This document shows positions 12,649-25,198 of a stretch of DNA of 64,000 bases, in pieces. The notes under the pieces are model-generated. The model did not search any database and had not been told where the DNA came from. It worked only from the letters and a program-made list of their open reading frames with translations. The position numbers and the translations under genes are program-made. Positions within the stretch are counted from its first letter, which is position 1. Every line of letters starts with the position of its first letter. Source of the stretch: Acanthacorydalis orientalis (Eukaryota; Arthropoda; Insecta; Megaloptera; Corydalidae); NCBI GenBank assembly GCA_034766995.1, contig CM068317.1, positions 30,833,501-30,897,500 of the forward strand. Direction: 5' to 3'.

Positions 12649-13333
12649 TGCGAGAGTCGTTTGATAAGTATGGTAAAAAAGCAAGTTAAACACCGGTTTT
12701 TGAAAAAAATCGATAAGGAAGAAGTCGCATAGGGCCAAGTCCGGAGAATAGACTGGATGAGGAATCAATTCGAAGGCTGATTCGTGCAGTTTTATCATTG
12801 TGACGGTCGATTTGTGGGATGGCGCGTTATCCTGTTAATAGAGCATTTTTTATGTGCCAATCTTGGCCGTTTTTGTTTTAGCTCTTCTTTAAAACGGTTC
12901 AATAATGTTGCATAATAGGTTCCTGTTATCGTTTTTCCTTTCGTTAAGTAGTCGATTAGGATGATTCCTTGGGAATCCTAAAAAATAGAAGCCATCACCT
13001 TCCTAGCCGACAAAACGGTCTTCATCTTCTTCGACGCACTTTCACCAATCGTTGTCCACTGCTTCGACTGCTGCTTCCACTTAGGTTTATAGTGGTGGAT
13101 CCATGTTTCATCCACGGTGTTGAATCGACACAGAAATCTGCTTTTTTTTCCATTTTTTCGGAAACTGTTACAATGCTCACTTCAAACATCTGTAGAACGT
13201 GAACAACCTGTCACTTCTGGATGAAATTTTGCATATGCTAGTTTTAAAAGTGACAATAGTTTTAAAAGTGACGTCACCAAATGAATGGTGGAGCCATATT
13301 GTAGAAATTTACCAAACTTATAAACGACCCACG
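12649..13333 (-). pseudogene. Internally deleted mariner (DD34D) transposon copy 2
   Basis: The same mariner subfamily as 4571-5380, on the opposite strand, 685 bp long, with TA on both sides and ends of the GTCGTTTGATAAGTATGG type. On the minus strand the catalytic region T-V-D-E-T-W-I-H-H, the lysine-rich Y-L-N-E-R-K-N-D block and a degraded P-G-L-G-P-Y-A-T-S-S motif can be followed through several frames. The left part again passes directly from the 5' UTR to the catalytic domain at the same place (around CTACAGATGTTTGA), so the deletion is shared by descent. A 16-bp direct repeat (TAGTTTTAAAAGTGAC) lies near 13241-13272. Inactive. Confidence 0.88.
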
Positions 13334-13510
13334 TATATTTAAGTATTTGAATGGATTAGTTACAAATAATATTAAAATTCCGTTAACATTTGAGAAAAAA
13401 GTCTTTATATATTTTATGACTATTTTTAAATATCCAAACTTATATGAATTCGACGAAATTAACTTTTTAAAACAATTTCTTATATTTGTCTCTTACACAA
13501 TTAATACAAT

Positions 13511-13810
13511 ATAGTTCTGGCAGTGAGGTTAAGTTCACTTTTATAAATGAATTATTCATTCACCTCATTAAGTACAAAACATTCTTGTTATGAAATCTGT
13601 TCAATAAATTATTATTGACAATGTTTAATTGTTGCTTATGGCTACGTCATCATTTTTAAAACTGTAAGGTACAGAAGCATATGATATATTAAAATAATAG
13701 GATCGCTATCGAAATGCCAATAAGCAACAATCAAAAATCACATTTTTACAAGAAAGCTTTTGTAATTTGTGGGACGAGTGAAAAATTTATTTTTGAAATA
13801 TTGGTAAATA
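13511..13810. repeat. MITE family A, copy 2
   Basis: Begins ATAGTTCTGGCAGTGAGG, then AATGAATTATTCATTCACCTC. The interior has TTAATTGTTGCTTATGGC and its near-complement GCCAATAAGCAACAAT. Ends at a GTGGGACGAGTGAAAAATTT arm. It abuts copy 3 directly. Confidence 0.75.
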
Positions 13811-13812
13811 AT

Positions 13813-14103
13813 ATAGTTCTGACACTGGCTAAATTCATTTTCACAAATGAATTCTTTTTCCTCTCATAAACTACAATTGATTACGGTGTTATCATTTTCA
13901 CTACAAAAAGGTACAGAAAAATGTTCCTACAAGATTTTTATATATCTTGGTCCTCTGAAGATGATAGCAATACCTTGAAAATGCTGACAAGGAACAATAA
14001 AAAAATAATCACTTATGATTTATTGAACAATTATGACGAGAAACATTTTTTGTAGTTTATAGAGTGAAAAAATAATTCATTTAACAAATAATTCAAATAG
14101 TAT
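13813..14103. repeat. MITE family A, copy 3
   Basis: Begins ATAGTTCTGACACTGGC, then TTCACAAATGAATTC. The middle contains CCTCTGAAGATGATAGCAAT. Ends GAGTGAAAAAATAATTCATT. Head-to-tail neighbour of copy 2. Confidence 0.75.
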
Positions 14104-14109
14104 ATTTAA

Positions 14110-15300
14110 CTCTGAAAACTGCAGCTTAATTAATGTATCTCCCATGGAAATATTACTTTAAACACAATAATGATATCAACTAATCATATCATTTCATAAC
14201 ATTTATTAAGGTAAATTTTCACAAATTATCTCACTAATTACATATTTAACACACCTTAAAGCACGTGTAAAAGCTTAAAAACTAACATTCAGTACTTCAA
14301 AAACTTAAATTAATTTTCGATATGTGAATATTTTGATATAAAATCTCGATTGAGAGTTAATCTTATTGAATATTAACATTTAGAAAAGTCATACCTTTAT
14401 CATATTTAATTATAATTGAGTAAATCGTCTAGAATGTTTTCATTATATCGAGTTTTTATTATTTGAATGTGTTTTAATACACATCAAAATTAATTCTCTA
14501 GTCTTTTATATCATATCAATAAAAATTATTTATTAAAAATTAAAGAATATAAAAATACAAGAATTAAGTGGATGAATGGCCTGCCTTAAACTTAGTTTCA
14601 CTAGTCAGAAAGTATATAAGACTATCTTCGGTTTAAAATATAAAATTAATTTTATTAATCTTAATTTTTTTTTTACTTGACACTGAGTTAAAAAAATTAT
14701 ATGTAAACATTTCTGTATTTATTTACTCGTACCTATAAATTCTCTACTTGGAAAGTATATTTTTTGTAAACTTTAAAATTAATTATGGCATATTATAGAA
14801 CAAGAAGTGATTATTCGATTTTGATTAAAAGTAAAAAATAACAGGTAAACTAAAAAACTTAAAATTTATGCAAGAACGTGATTAGAAAATAAACCTGTTT
14901 CTACTTTTTATTCAGTAAATATTCATTTGTAAAAAAGTAATATTGGAATTTTATATACTTATCAAACACACTCACATGTGTGTATATGAATAAAAGTTAA
15001 ATGTATTTAAGATATACTACATTTCTTTGTTTCGTTGAAAAAAAATCTCTTCGAATCAAATATCTAAAAACTGTATATTTGACAAGGGCTCGGAAAGAAA
15101 CTGGTGAAAAGGTCATTACGCCGGAAATCCCTCAAAATATCCCGACCATTTATATCAATATCTTAAATAAGTCTAACTTAAGCATCCTAACTTTATAGTG
15201 AGTCTCAAAAGTGGCAAAAATAGGCTTTATGTAACCGGTGAGAGTTATACAGCGACACAAGCGAGATATGAACACAACGTTGACTAAAATTGTATACTCT
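14110..15300. other. A/T-rich unique DNA, nothing recognised
   Basis: No repeat family, splice-supported exon or clear island. A 65-codon frame at 15001-15198 has no features. A slightly more complex patch lies at about 15080-15300. Confidence 0.5.
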
Positions 15301-16139
15301 TTAGATATATAATACATGTAATATATTCAATGCATTATATTAAAAATACTTTTCCTTAATTATAATTTGTATATTTATGTTTTATACCATTTTTTATATT
15401 TTTTTTAAATTCAAAAAATATTTTGAAATGAAAATGATTATTTGAAAAAAATAATAAATTTCAATGTTATTAATCGTAAAAGAATGGTTTTGATAAATAC
15501 TAAGCAATTCTGAATATATTTCATATTTTTCCTTTTTTTGTAGACAAGTGACATTCCTGTGTATTTATACTAATTAATAATCAATTCATAAATTTAACAT
15601 AGAAGTGATCGACAACCTATTAGTTTAATACAATCAACCGATATATTTCATACTTCATGGAAAATGTGCTCTAATACTTAAAACCCAATAATTTTCAAAT
15701 TAAATTTATTATTTTAATAAAATATTTCATGATTATTTCTAAATGATTGTGTTTTTTTATAACACTTAATTGACATATAATCTCCAGAAGCAACAAACCG
15801 ATTAATAGACATTCGGTTTGTATAATATTAATTTCTATATCAAAATATAAAAAAATCGAGTAACATCTGCTGGTTTAAAAAGATAAATTATGAAACTTTC
15901 AGACAGGACAAACTATAATTATAATTTATATTAAGAAGGAAAAATGCATTAAAGTATGAAATGTACAAATACATATCAGCATAATAAGCATTGAGGAAAT
16001 TAGGTAGATGATAAGATTATCAAAAGAAATTGTTCATCGAAACAGACACTGTCCTGTTTAAAAAAAAATCGAAAATTAATATCTATCATTTTCCTTAGCG
16101 AACACATTTTCAAATATATTGCTGAAAACATTTCATATA

Positions 16140-16410
16140 CTGCTAGTCCAACAGTATCGCATTGAAGACGTCTGGATTTCGACGGATTTGGCGTAATTCC
16201 CGTCGACATATAACTCGGCGTCTCCCGCAACGCCGAGATCGAATCGACCAGGCATTTTCGCGATTTGAAATTTGTCAAACAACGTTCAAGATCATCGTGT
16301 GTGATGGCTTCCAGCTTAGAGCCGAGAGGTGTACGTTCACGTACGATGCTCTGCGAGGTGTGAACGAAATGTGTCACATTAATCATGTAATTTGTCGACG
16401 TTTTCACTTA
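16140..16410. promoter_or_regulatory. GC-richer island (candidate CNE)
   Basis: Open in frames on both strands (up to about 140 codons), but the two frames overlap and neither resembles a known family. The stem CTCGGCGT / ACGCCGAG (16214-16221, 16230-16237) and the homeodomain-like ATTACATGATTAATG (minus strand) suggest regulatory DNA. A coding exon cannot be excluded. Confidence 0.3.
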
Positions 16411-16512
16411 TCTCTGATATATTTAGAAAGTAACAAAGTTTGTTTCGAAAATTATTTAAGACCTTTCAACTATGACACTTTTATAAACACACATAAATAC
16501 GACTTATATCAA

Positions 16513-16551
<39 letters not shown>

Positions 16552-16766
16552 TTTCATCAAAAATTAATTTGTATCAATTTTTTTTAACGATAAGCTTTTT
16601 AACAGTAATTTATTCCAAGTTTTCTTATGTATGAAAAATTCTTAATTACAGGAGTGAATGTACATGGAAAACAAAAAAGCAACTAATATACCTACTAGGA
16701 AATAGAAAATATATGTAGTATTTTAAACCAATATAGTTGAAATACTGAAATTTTTATAAACATATA

Positions 16767-17219
16767 CCATATATCTCGGCATACAAGGCGACTCTTAAAA
16801 CTCAAAAAGTTCTTCAAAAAATAGGAGGTCGTCTTATACGCCCTATGCAAAAACAGAACCTTTAAAATAACACGAAGAATTTATTGTGATTGTATAGAAA
16901 TTAAATTCTTTAAAAATTTTTTTAAAATTAAATTTAAAAAAAAATAACTTGAACTTTTGCATAAACCCTATATTTATTGAATAATTCTTTTTAAATAAAA
17001 AAATTTAAACAAAAAATACATAGCCATAGCCTTCTAGATACAAGCCGTGCACAATGTTTTAATACAGAGTGTGTCAGAACAAGGTGGTATTTCATTTTTG
17101 AAATTTTAAAATGAATTTCAAAAAGTATAATTCCTAATTTTGATTTTGTACATAAAATTGTATTATAACATGTGAAAGAGGTGTTAAATTCAGGATCGTC
17201 TTATACAACCGATATATGA
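16767..17219. mobile_element. TA-flanked MITE with GTCGTCTTATAC motifs
   Basis: A 453-bp element bounded by TA. The left end CCATATATCTCGGCATACAA and the complemented right end TCATATATCGGTTGTATAAG are inverted repeats. The phrase (G/A)TCGTCTTATAC occurs near both ends (16828, 17195). No coding frame. The type is known from Tc1/mariner-superfamily MITEs in many animals. The family name is not certain. Confidence 0.65.
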
Positions 17220-17381
17220 TAAATGTATAAATTTTATCTTAAAATTTCGACCTCATCTATACATAGGTCACGTTCTACGCTAAGATTTGCAGTACATTTA
17301 ATCGTTATACATAAAATTAGTAAATAATTATGTAAATAATATTATTAATAATTATATTTTTATATAAATTGTAATTAATAT

Positions 17382-17392
17382 GTATATATATA

Positions 17393-17453
<61 letters not shown>

Positions 17454-17483
17454 GTGTGTATATATGTATATATATATATGTGA

Positions 17484-17515
<32 letters not shown>

Positions 17516-17538
17516 ATGTGTGTGTGTATATATATATT

Positions 17539-17596
<58 letters not shown>
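17382..17596. repeat. Long (TA)n/(TG)n microsatellite
   Basis: About 215 bp, the longest in the window, with TATG and TGTG interruptions. Open frames here encode only Tyr/Ile repeats. Confidence 0.97.
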
Positions 17597-17597
<1 letters not shown>

Positions 17598-18037
17598 TAA
17601 AATATCATTGAACGACACTTCTACGATTTTCATAAAAAGGAACGAAACATCATGAAATTAATAAATTATTAACAAACCGTTTAATATAGTCATGGAAAAA
17701 TGTTAATAAATAATTCATTTTCATAACGAACTCGCTTTTAATGTCTTAATAATTGAAAAATTGTCATTAAAAAATTAAATATGTATGAGATTAGCAACAA
17801 ATAAAACTCCATTTACATTTCAAATATGCAACAAATTAACCTTAATACGTAAACGTCGCAAAGAGAATAAACAATTTGTACAAAAAATCGTAATTAAAGA
17901 ATAACGAACATAATTTTAATAAAATAATTTTAACGCATTAAATTATATCAAATATCTTTGAATAAAGTGAAAATTAATTTTGAAAAGAACAAACTATACT
18001 GGAAAACATATTCACGAAAATGGAATTTATTACCATG

Positions 18038-18039
<2 letters not shown>

Positions 18040-18084
<45 letters not shown>
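18040..18084. repeat. (TA)n microsatellite
   Basis: About 45 bp uninterrupted. Confidence 0.96.
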
Positions 18085-18088
<4 letters not shown>

Positions 18089-18934
18089 TCATTATCAATG
18101 ACAACTAATATTTTACCTCTTAAGAGGAAAATTTCAGTTATTTAAAAAAAATGTTTATTTATTTCTTTCTGATCAAAGAAAATGTGTACGCCTTTCATAA
18201 CTAAAAGACGAAAAAGACAAAATTAAATTTTAAATTAGAGATGTTGCATACTAAATAAAAAATAATTTAAAAAAATAAATACAACCATGTATTTAGTACT
18301 TACAGATATAATAATGATAAAATTTATTTAATTATTTAAGTTATAATATTAAAAATTATTTTTCTTCTCGACTTGGTTATAGTAAAACAGAGGTTGACAT
18401 TTCTCATAATATTTCACTAAATATTGAACTAGGTTATGCTTAAATTGTCATTAAAACTAACTGCACTACTAAATAGTGATGAATAGTTGTAGTATTTAGT
18501 AAAAAAAATATAAACATGACCCAATATCATTAAATTATGTAGAAGAAAAATCACATTTCAGATTAGATAATTTAATTTTTTCTCAACTCATCAATAAAAT
18601 CAAATATGTTCTTAATAAAAAACTGTTTATACAAATTATTAATGCATTGTGCTATTACTAAATAACATTTTATAAAAGTTTGATTCAACTGGTAAAAATG
18701 ACTTCAGTTTCAAAGCTTTATATGGCTATTCAAAAGTAGTAGATAAAAATGTTAACTAAGAAATATTTAACTAAGGCATGGATTTTATACATTATCATTG
18801 TTTTAATACTCTTTTTTTATCGTTTCGTTAATTGAAACTATCTTATTAAACGGGTATAGTTTATTAGCTAATGCGTTAAACTTATAAGTCACAAAAAATA
18901 TTTTTAAAGTCATAATAGATTCGGTATAGAATCG

Positions 18935-19200
18935 GAAATGTGACTAAATTCATTTTTACATATACCTTTTTATTTATTCCAAAAAATAGAACATTTTTTT
19001 ATTAAAAATGTTCTATAATTGACTATTAATCATTTTTGATTTTTGCTTATGTGCATTTCAGTGTCTATGCCCACATCTTCAGAGCACTATAATACAGGAA
19101 AATGCCATTGTAATGAAAATGTGTATAACCAACAATCACAAGTGATCAATAATCAATTATTGAACATTTTTCTTTGTAACTGAAAAATTAATTTATAATT
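18935..19200. repeat. MITE family A, copy 4
   Basis: Contains the family core TTTTTGATTTTTGCTTATGTG, a central CATCTTCAGAG and the complementary ATGTGTATAACCAACAATCA, then ATCAATTATTGAACATTTTT. Confidence 0.65.
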
Positions 19201-19249
19201 GTTTATGTACCTGTGATTCCATTCATGCATTCCATTCCATTGTTCTGCT

Positions 19250-19412
19250 AATCTTTGTCTTTTTAAATCACTTGAGTTTTTTTTCATTTAATATTAGTTT
19301 CAGCATGTGTGGCATCATCAGATAGATTTAGGAAGTTGATAATTTTTCTTAATTTAACTGAAGATACGATACATGCTGAAACTAGTCAAATGATTCGGAA
19401 GGAAGAACACCA
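19250..19412. repeat. Foldback family B copy
   Basis: AAATCACTTGAGTTTT with TTAGTTTCAGCATGTG at left and TACATGCTGAAACTAGTCAA at right. Adjacent to a family A copy. Confidence 0.7.
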
Positions 19413-19639
19413 TAGAAGCGTAACTTTATTACTTTATTTAGTGTACACAGTACCTTTAATATTTTGATGCAATATAATTTTCAGAAATGTATTGTCCAAA
19501 AAAAATTAAATATAGATAATAATTAGAAAATATAAATTTTTCTGGCAATAGTTCTTTATATTAGACGGTAGGAAAATAATTACGATTTTTGTTATTATTT
19601 TGAAGGTAATAAACCGCAATTATTTTTCTACGGAACTAA

Positions 19640-19641
<2 letters not shown>

Positions 19642-19686
<45 letters not shown>
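19642..19686. repeat. (TA)n microsatellite
   Basis: About 45 bp, followed by TG-rich sequence. Confidence 0.96.
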
Positions 19687-19693
<7 letters not shown>

Positions 19694-19939
19694 ATGAGTT
19701 TGTGTGTGTATGTGTTCATGTGTGTATACGTCGATTATTACATTATTTAGATTAAAACCCTATGAATGAAGTAGGTTATATATACTGAACAATGAATGGA
19801 TGAATCAATGATTGCCTTTAATGAATTCATTCATTATACATTGTTTTATTAGTTTATAATCATATAAAATTTATGTAAGTAAAACAAACTCACTATTTTT
19901 AATATACAAAATAATTGTATCTTTTTATTTGTATGATAC

Positions 19940-20125
19940 AAATGAAGTCTTGTCCCGATAAGCTTCACTCTTTTAAATCACTTGAATTTCTATTCTCCTC
20001 TATTAATTCTGATACGTATGCTATCTATAAGAAGATTTTTGAGTCTCTAAAATTAGTTGAAGATTGCACGTGTACCGAAACTAGCAGTAAAGAACAAAAA
20101 CTTATATTATCCAAAAGAAGAAAAC
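19940..20125. repeat. Foldback family B copy
   Basis: TTTAAATCACTTGAATTTCT at left. Right arm GCACGTGTACCGAAACTAGC. The two arms have diverged from each other, so a 75-codon open frame here is only chance. Confidence 0.6.
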
Positions 20126-20341
20126 CCAGCAGGGGGACGTAAAAATATAATGTTTAATTTTATGGTATAATTTAATAATCTTCTATGTTACCCCATTCAT
20201 TAAATTTTTATAAAGAAAACGTCATTAATGATACTTTTAACAAAACTCGGTAACTTTTTTTCAAAATAGCAGAATTATACTATTTAATTAAAACGTTTAA
20301 TAAACTAATAGCAAAAATACAAATATGTTAATTATTTTATA

Positions 20342-20345
<4 letters not shown>

Positions 20346-20390
<45 letters not shown>
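20346..20390. repeat. (TA)n microsatellite
   Basis: About 45 bp uninterrupted. Confidence 0.96.
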
Positions 20391-20395
<5 letters not shown>

Positions 20396-20899
20396 TAATA
20401 TCGTTAAGTGGTAGTTTGAAATATCTTCGCATGTAATTCTTTTACAATAATTAATTTATAAAGTCTTGTTTAACTTAAAAGACAAGTAATAAAGTAGATT
20501 GTAAACGTAATCATGTTATTAGTGTCAAAATTATGTCAATCTACTAAAGTTTACTTGTTTATTAAATTTCATTTAATTATGTGTTGCTTTGTATGATGTT
20601 CAATAATACAGATGCTTCTATGAGATTTTATATAAGATAAATACGTTTTGCATAATAAAAAGCAGTCCTTTTCACTTACATGTTTTTAATAATCAATTTC
20701 ATTGGTATAAACTACTTTTATATTTTATTTTGTATTTTTCAATAATATTAATCTAATATTAATATTGAAAAAAACTATTTTATAATTATATTCTGTCAAT
20801 ACATGATTAATTGATTTATATCTTTATTCGTAAGTTGAATGCACAACTAGTTGATTACTCTATCAAATAAATAATTATTTAATATTCACATGCGCATTC

Positions 20900-21300
20900 A
20901 ATTCATTTACACCGAACGAATAGGAACCATTTAGAGCCGGATGAGATCCGTTCTTGTCGTGACCCAAACGAGCATATTACATAAATACGGAAATAATTCC
21001 AAGTATCCATCAAGATCTCCATATCAAAGTGCATCGTTACAGATCCTTCAACGTGCGCCCTATAGTGTATCATCGTCATCCAGTTGTGGTACTAACCGGC
21101 ACCTCCGTAACATGCATCCCTTCACCTCAGGCCACGAACACGTCAACCCCATCGCGGTCGGTCGTCATAGTAACGACGCACCATCGTTATTGGTTAAACG
21201 AACGCCGGACAGATTTTGTAGCGGTATGAACATGTCTGAAGTAATGTCTGTTCATGATTTATTGTTTGATATGATTTGAGACGTCTTCGTCAAGACAGTT
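20900..21300. promoter_or_regulatory. GC-richer island (candidate CNE or unknown exon)
   Basis: About 400 bp of balanced composition, with overlapping plus-strand frames of 112 (20941-21279) and 66 codons that have no recognised motif. It includes CGGTCGGTCGTCATAGTAAC. It borders a TC/TA tract. Confidence 0.3.
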
Positions 21301-21352
21301 CATATTTATTTTCGAATGGTCTTTTTTCCCAACTAAATATCTATTAATCTAT

Positions 21353-21418
<66 letters not shown>
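21353..21418. repeat. (TC)n(TA)n compound microsatellite
   Basis: About 26 bp of TC then 40 bp of TA, at the right edge of a GC-richer island. Confidence 0.96.
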
Positions 21419-21419
<1 letters not shown>

Positions 21420-22034
21420 TATTCAACCACTGATAATTCACTATTGAATCAAACTCTATTTGAAATTCTTCCAAATTCAACTATCGATTGCTTCTTTTCT
21501 CATAAATTGAAAATTACCTGATATTCTTATCTCATCTGTTTGATCAAATTTCATCCCCTTCTTATATTTCTTAGATCTCATGATTGGATCTCATGTCTAT
21601 TATCAAACACAATTTAGAAGAGATTAAGGATTTATCGCGTTAATCGACACAAAAATATTGAAAAAGTAAACATTTTAACTGAAATCTATTAACAGATAAG
21701 ATTAGAACATGAATTTAATTTCATTATTTGTTTATTTAGTATATAGAATAGATTGAGGACCTTTTTAACACTTTAAGAGTTAACAATTTATCGTTATGTC
21801 ATTAGATTTCAGTTAATAATTTCTATCGTCTATCATGTTGCCGTCTCTGCTTGAATTATGTTGTTCTATCTGATTACTGAAAATTCTTTGTTCGTATTAT
21901 GTTATTCATAATTCTTAATTATTTTCATTATTGCTCAATCTTTTACAATTTCTTTTCATTATTTTCCGCACATTTCTGTTTTTTATCTCTTTTGTATGAA
22001 ATTTCTAAATTGTTTTGTACATGTTAAATTTTGT

Positions 22035-22550
22035 ATATTACCAGGGGGCTCTGCCACCTACTCGCTACGCTCGCCGATCATTCGTCCTCCGCTCGTTTCG
22101 CTCGCTCTAATTAGGTTTTAACAAATTTTAAATGAAAAAATGATAAATTAAATAAACATATTGTATAATGAAATTTATTTTTTTGATTTTAAATAAAATC
22201 GTGAAAATAGTGAAACTGAAAAAAAACTTATTGTAAACTTATTCTAAAAATTCTTTGTACACGATATTCGGAATTGATTTGTGTTCTTCTTTACACTGAA
22301 ACTTGATACCCTGCTTAGAGATACATCAGGAGAGATCAACATACAACTGACCTTGCAAAAATACTGTTTCATTGTAATTGACCAACATGAAACATTGGAA
22401 ATGATCGGGAATGAATGAGGTAAAGTGCTACTTATAGAGTGTAACGGGCGGAACGAAGTTGCAAGAAGGCGATCGACACGAGGAAAAAATTTCGTTTTAT
22501 GGAAATTTTATGATAGAATTATTTTTATATATATAGAAAGATAATTATTC
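22035..22550 (+). repeat. GC-ended repeat, copy 1 (inverted pair)
   Basis: Starts ATTACCAGGGGGCTCTGCCA followed by C-T-A-C-T-C-G-C-T-A-C-G-C-T-C-G and a second run of CGCTCG-type repeats. Collinear with the minus strand of 26155-26702 at several anchors: ACACTGAAA (22291), GTGCTACTTATAG (22425), TTTTATGGAAATTTTA (22495) and TATATATAGAAAG. No coding frame recognised. Part of a possible composite element. Confidence 0.65.
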
Positions 22551-23062
22551 GAGTATAACATATAACTCCATATTAGAACCAAAAATATAATTCAGAATAA
22601 CAGCAAATAATAATCTGATTTGCTTTTTTATTTTATTTAAAAAATATAATTTTATTTTAATTTCTCTTTTTAAAGTGATGTTATGATCTAAAGTTAGTAC
22701 AATTACAAAAGTTACTTGTAATCAATATATGTTACAAGATTTAACACGATTTTTTTAAAAATTTACTTTAGTATTTTTATAATTCCAAAGGTTTAATATG
22801 TCAAAATATAGTAATAAACAAGATGCTTTCTTAAAAATGTCTAATTTTTTTCAGTATTTAATTTTATCTGGATCTAATTATTTTCTACTTCTTTAATTTC
22901 CTCATAAACGTAAAAAAGTATTGAATAAATTAATAAAGATACTAATTTGGAAAAGTATTATAAACTTTTCTTGAGAATTATAATATTTTTTACATAACTT
23001 AATAAATATCAATATTGAATTTTAATAAAAATTGATAATTTAATAACTATCTATCTATCTAT

Positions 23063-23064
<2 letters not shown>

Positions 23065-23131
<67 letters not shown>
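23065..23131. repeat. (TA)n microsatellite
   Basis: About 67 bp, preceded by (CTAT)n. Confidence 0.96.
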
Positions 23132-23134
<3 letters not shown>

Positions 23135-24083
23135 ATATATAAGATGTTTTTAAAAATTGTAAAATATATAAAATATGAAATAACTATTTTCAAAATGACA
23201 ATGTTCCTTGGATATTTTATCCCTTTATTATTAAAATCGGCAAACCTGTATATAAACAGATATAAGATTTTTTTTAAATAAATGATATATTTGATACATT
23301 TTTTAATTCCTAACATTATTAATTTGTAACAATATGTACATTTATTTGCAAACAACTTTTAAAGAAATATTTTTTAAAATGGCAAAACAACTTTTTATAA
23401 AAATCTTCATTGAAATATGAATTAAGTGCAATTTATTTGTCATAAAAATTATAACTTAGCAAATTGTTAATAATTTATGAATAATGATTAATTTTAATAA
23501 AAAAAGTTAACGAAAAAATATAATTATTGACTACTTAAGTTGTTTTTCAATAGTTTTAATTAATTGATTTTTGAATTTAGCAATCAAAATGTATGAATTG
23601 AAATTAATAATTTATTTTTAACTATTAAATATATCAACAGATTACCTACATTCAATATTTCAATTTTATTATCTATAATAATTCATAATTGAAAATATGT
23701 CATAAAAAAAATCTAATACAATCTATTTCCAAATTTAAATGTTTATACGTTTTTATTTATATTTGAATAAATGTAAATGGAACACACATAAATCTAAAAT
23801 AAAATATCACCGAAAACTAAACTCGACACACAAGAAAAAATATATAAAACAAATTTGACATTATACTCGAAATAAGACCAGACAGGTGCTTCAATTTTCA
23901 CAAACTGGTATCAAACCAGGCACCTTACTATGTCACTAGTTCACACAGTTATCTGTCAACTTCATGTCACACAAATCTAAAAACCATACAAAATTCTCTT
24001 ATATACAAAACATCACCATATACATTTACGAATAAATATATATATATATATATATAAATATATATGTGTGTGTGTATTTTTCC

Positions 24084-24420
24084 TGATATTTGATACAACT
24101 TCTATACCTATGTGACTTTCTCTACACACATATATATGTATAATGTACTTTTATTCTGCCATTTTATATCAGATGCAATACGTTCTTCTTGAACACCAAC
24201 GACATAAAATTCAATAACACTCAAGTCTGTTTTACTGTCACAAGATGTCGCGAATTCCTTTACAAACGTGCATGCCACCCCATACACAAGTCGCCCATTT
24301 TTACCCTCTAAATGACACGTAACATCAAAATATGAGATAGGCCATGACAGCTCAAACATAGATATAACGGGCTGTGAGATGTTCCGGTGTGTTTCGTGGA
24401 AAGTCCACAGGGGTGGATTA
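24084..24420 (-). other. Island with a 90-odd-codon open frame of unknown nature
   Basis: The minus strand is open from just after a TAA near 24427 down to 24108. The frame reads L-W-T-F-H-E-T-H-R-N-I-S near its start and W-P-I-S-Y-F-D-V-T-C-H-L further on. Composition is more balanced than the flanks and the residues are not simple repeats. There is no ATG at the beginning (the first Met is at 24359), no clear splice acceptor and no family I recognise. It lies between two TA tracts like the other islands, so it may equally be non-coding. Confidence 0.25.
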
Positions 24421-24659
24421 GATTATACCTATATATATATATATATATATGTACATGTTTATATGCATTTTTTGTGACAAGCATATTCAATTTTTATAAA
24501 ATATTCTTCTTTTTTAAGAAAATACAAACTAAGTGATATTTCGAAGCATTCAGTAAACAGACTCTGTTCGTTCTTTCTTTTCGAAAATTATTAGAAAAAT
24601 GCTTCAACTAAATAGCTAACATGTACAAGTGTTTAATGTAACTCAATTAAATTGATGTG

Positions 24660-25010
24660 ACATACATAACATTCGTGGATGAATTTTTCACTCATTCCGC
24701 AAATCAAAAAAAGTTTCTGTGATAAAAAATGTTCTTTACTTTATTATTGATTATTTTTGACTGTTATTGGTCGCATTTAAATGATGATTTCATCATTTTG
24801 GAAACGTTAAGTTATAGACAAATCTATGTTATTTTTCTATAACTTAACACTTTAAGAACGATAGAATTGATATTAAAATAGAAATAATCAACAAACCAAA
24901 AAGTAATCAATTGTTAAACATTTCTAATGAGAACTTTCGCTTTGTGCTTTGTAGTGTGAAAGAATGATTCATTTACGAAAATGAATTGAGTCACTGTGAC
25001 AGAACTATAT
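24660..25010. repeat. MITE family A, copy 5
   Basis: Left arm GATGAATTTTTCACTCATTC. The right arm CATTTACGAAAATGAATTGA is followed by GTGACAGAACTATAT, the complement of the family start ATAGTTCTGaCAC. About 350 bp, the longest copy. Confidence 0.7.
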
Positions 25011-25198
25011 TTTTATATATCACCTGAATGTATAGTATTGTTCTCAATTAATAAACTTTGCTTCTTATATTTGTAAAAATAAGTTACCCTTTGTCGATAT
25101 CTGCATATCTTAAAATCGATTAGATTTCATCTTAGTATTTCTGAACCTTATATCTTCCTTATAAGGTTTTAGATATTCCTTATATATAACAGATTATT

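Noticed and set aside
13060..13202. Plus-strand frame 12969-13202
   Set aside because: Antisense shadow of the minus-strand mariner transposase remnant.
17380..17655. Open frames of Ile/Tyr repeats in TA tracts (also at 8528, 12028, 23059, 35618, 50623, 51427, 55051 and others)
   Set aside because: They arise because (TA)n has no stop codon in its ATA/TAT frames. They have no start context or complexity.
20941..21279. 112-codon frame as a protein gene
   Set aside because: No recognised motif, splice sites not convincing, two overlapping frames equally open. Kept only as an island of unknown nature.
22040..22115. CG-rich block as bacterial contamination
   Set aside because: It is short, embedded in host-like A/T DNA, and has a diverged inverted homologue at 26702. 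A repeat end is more likely.
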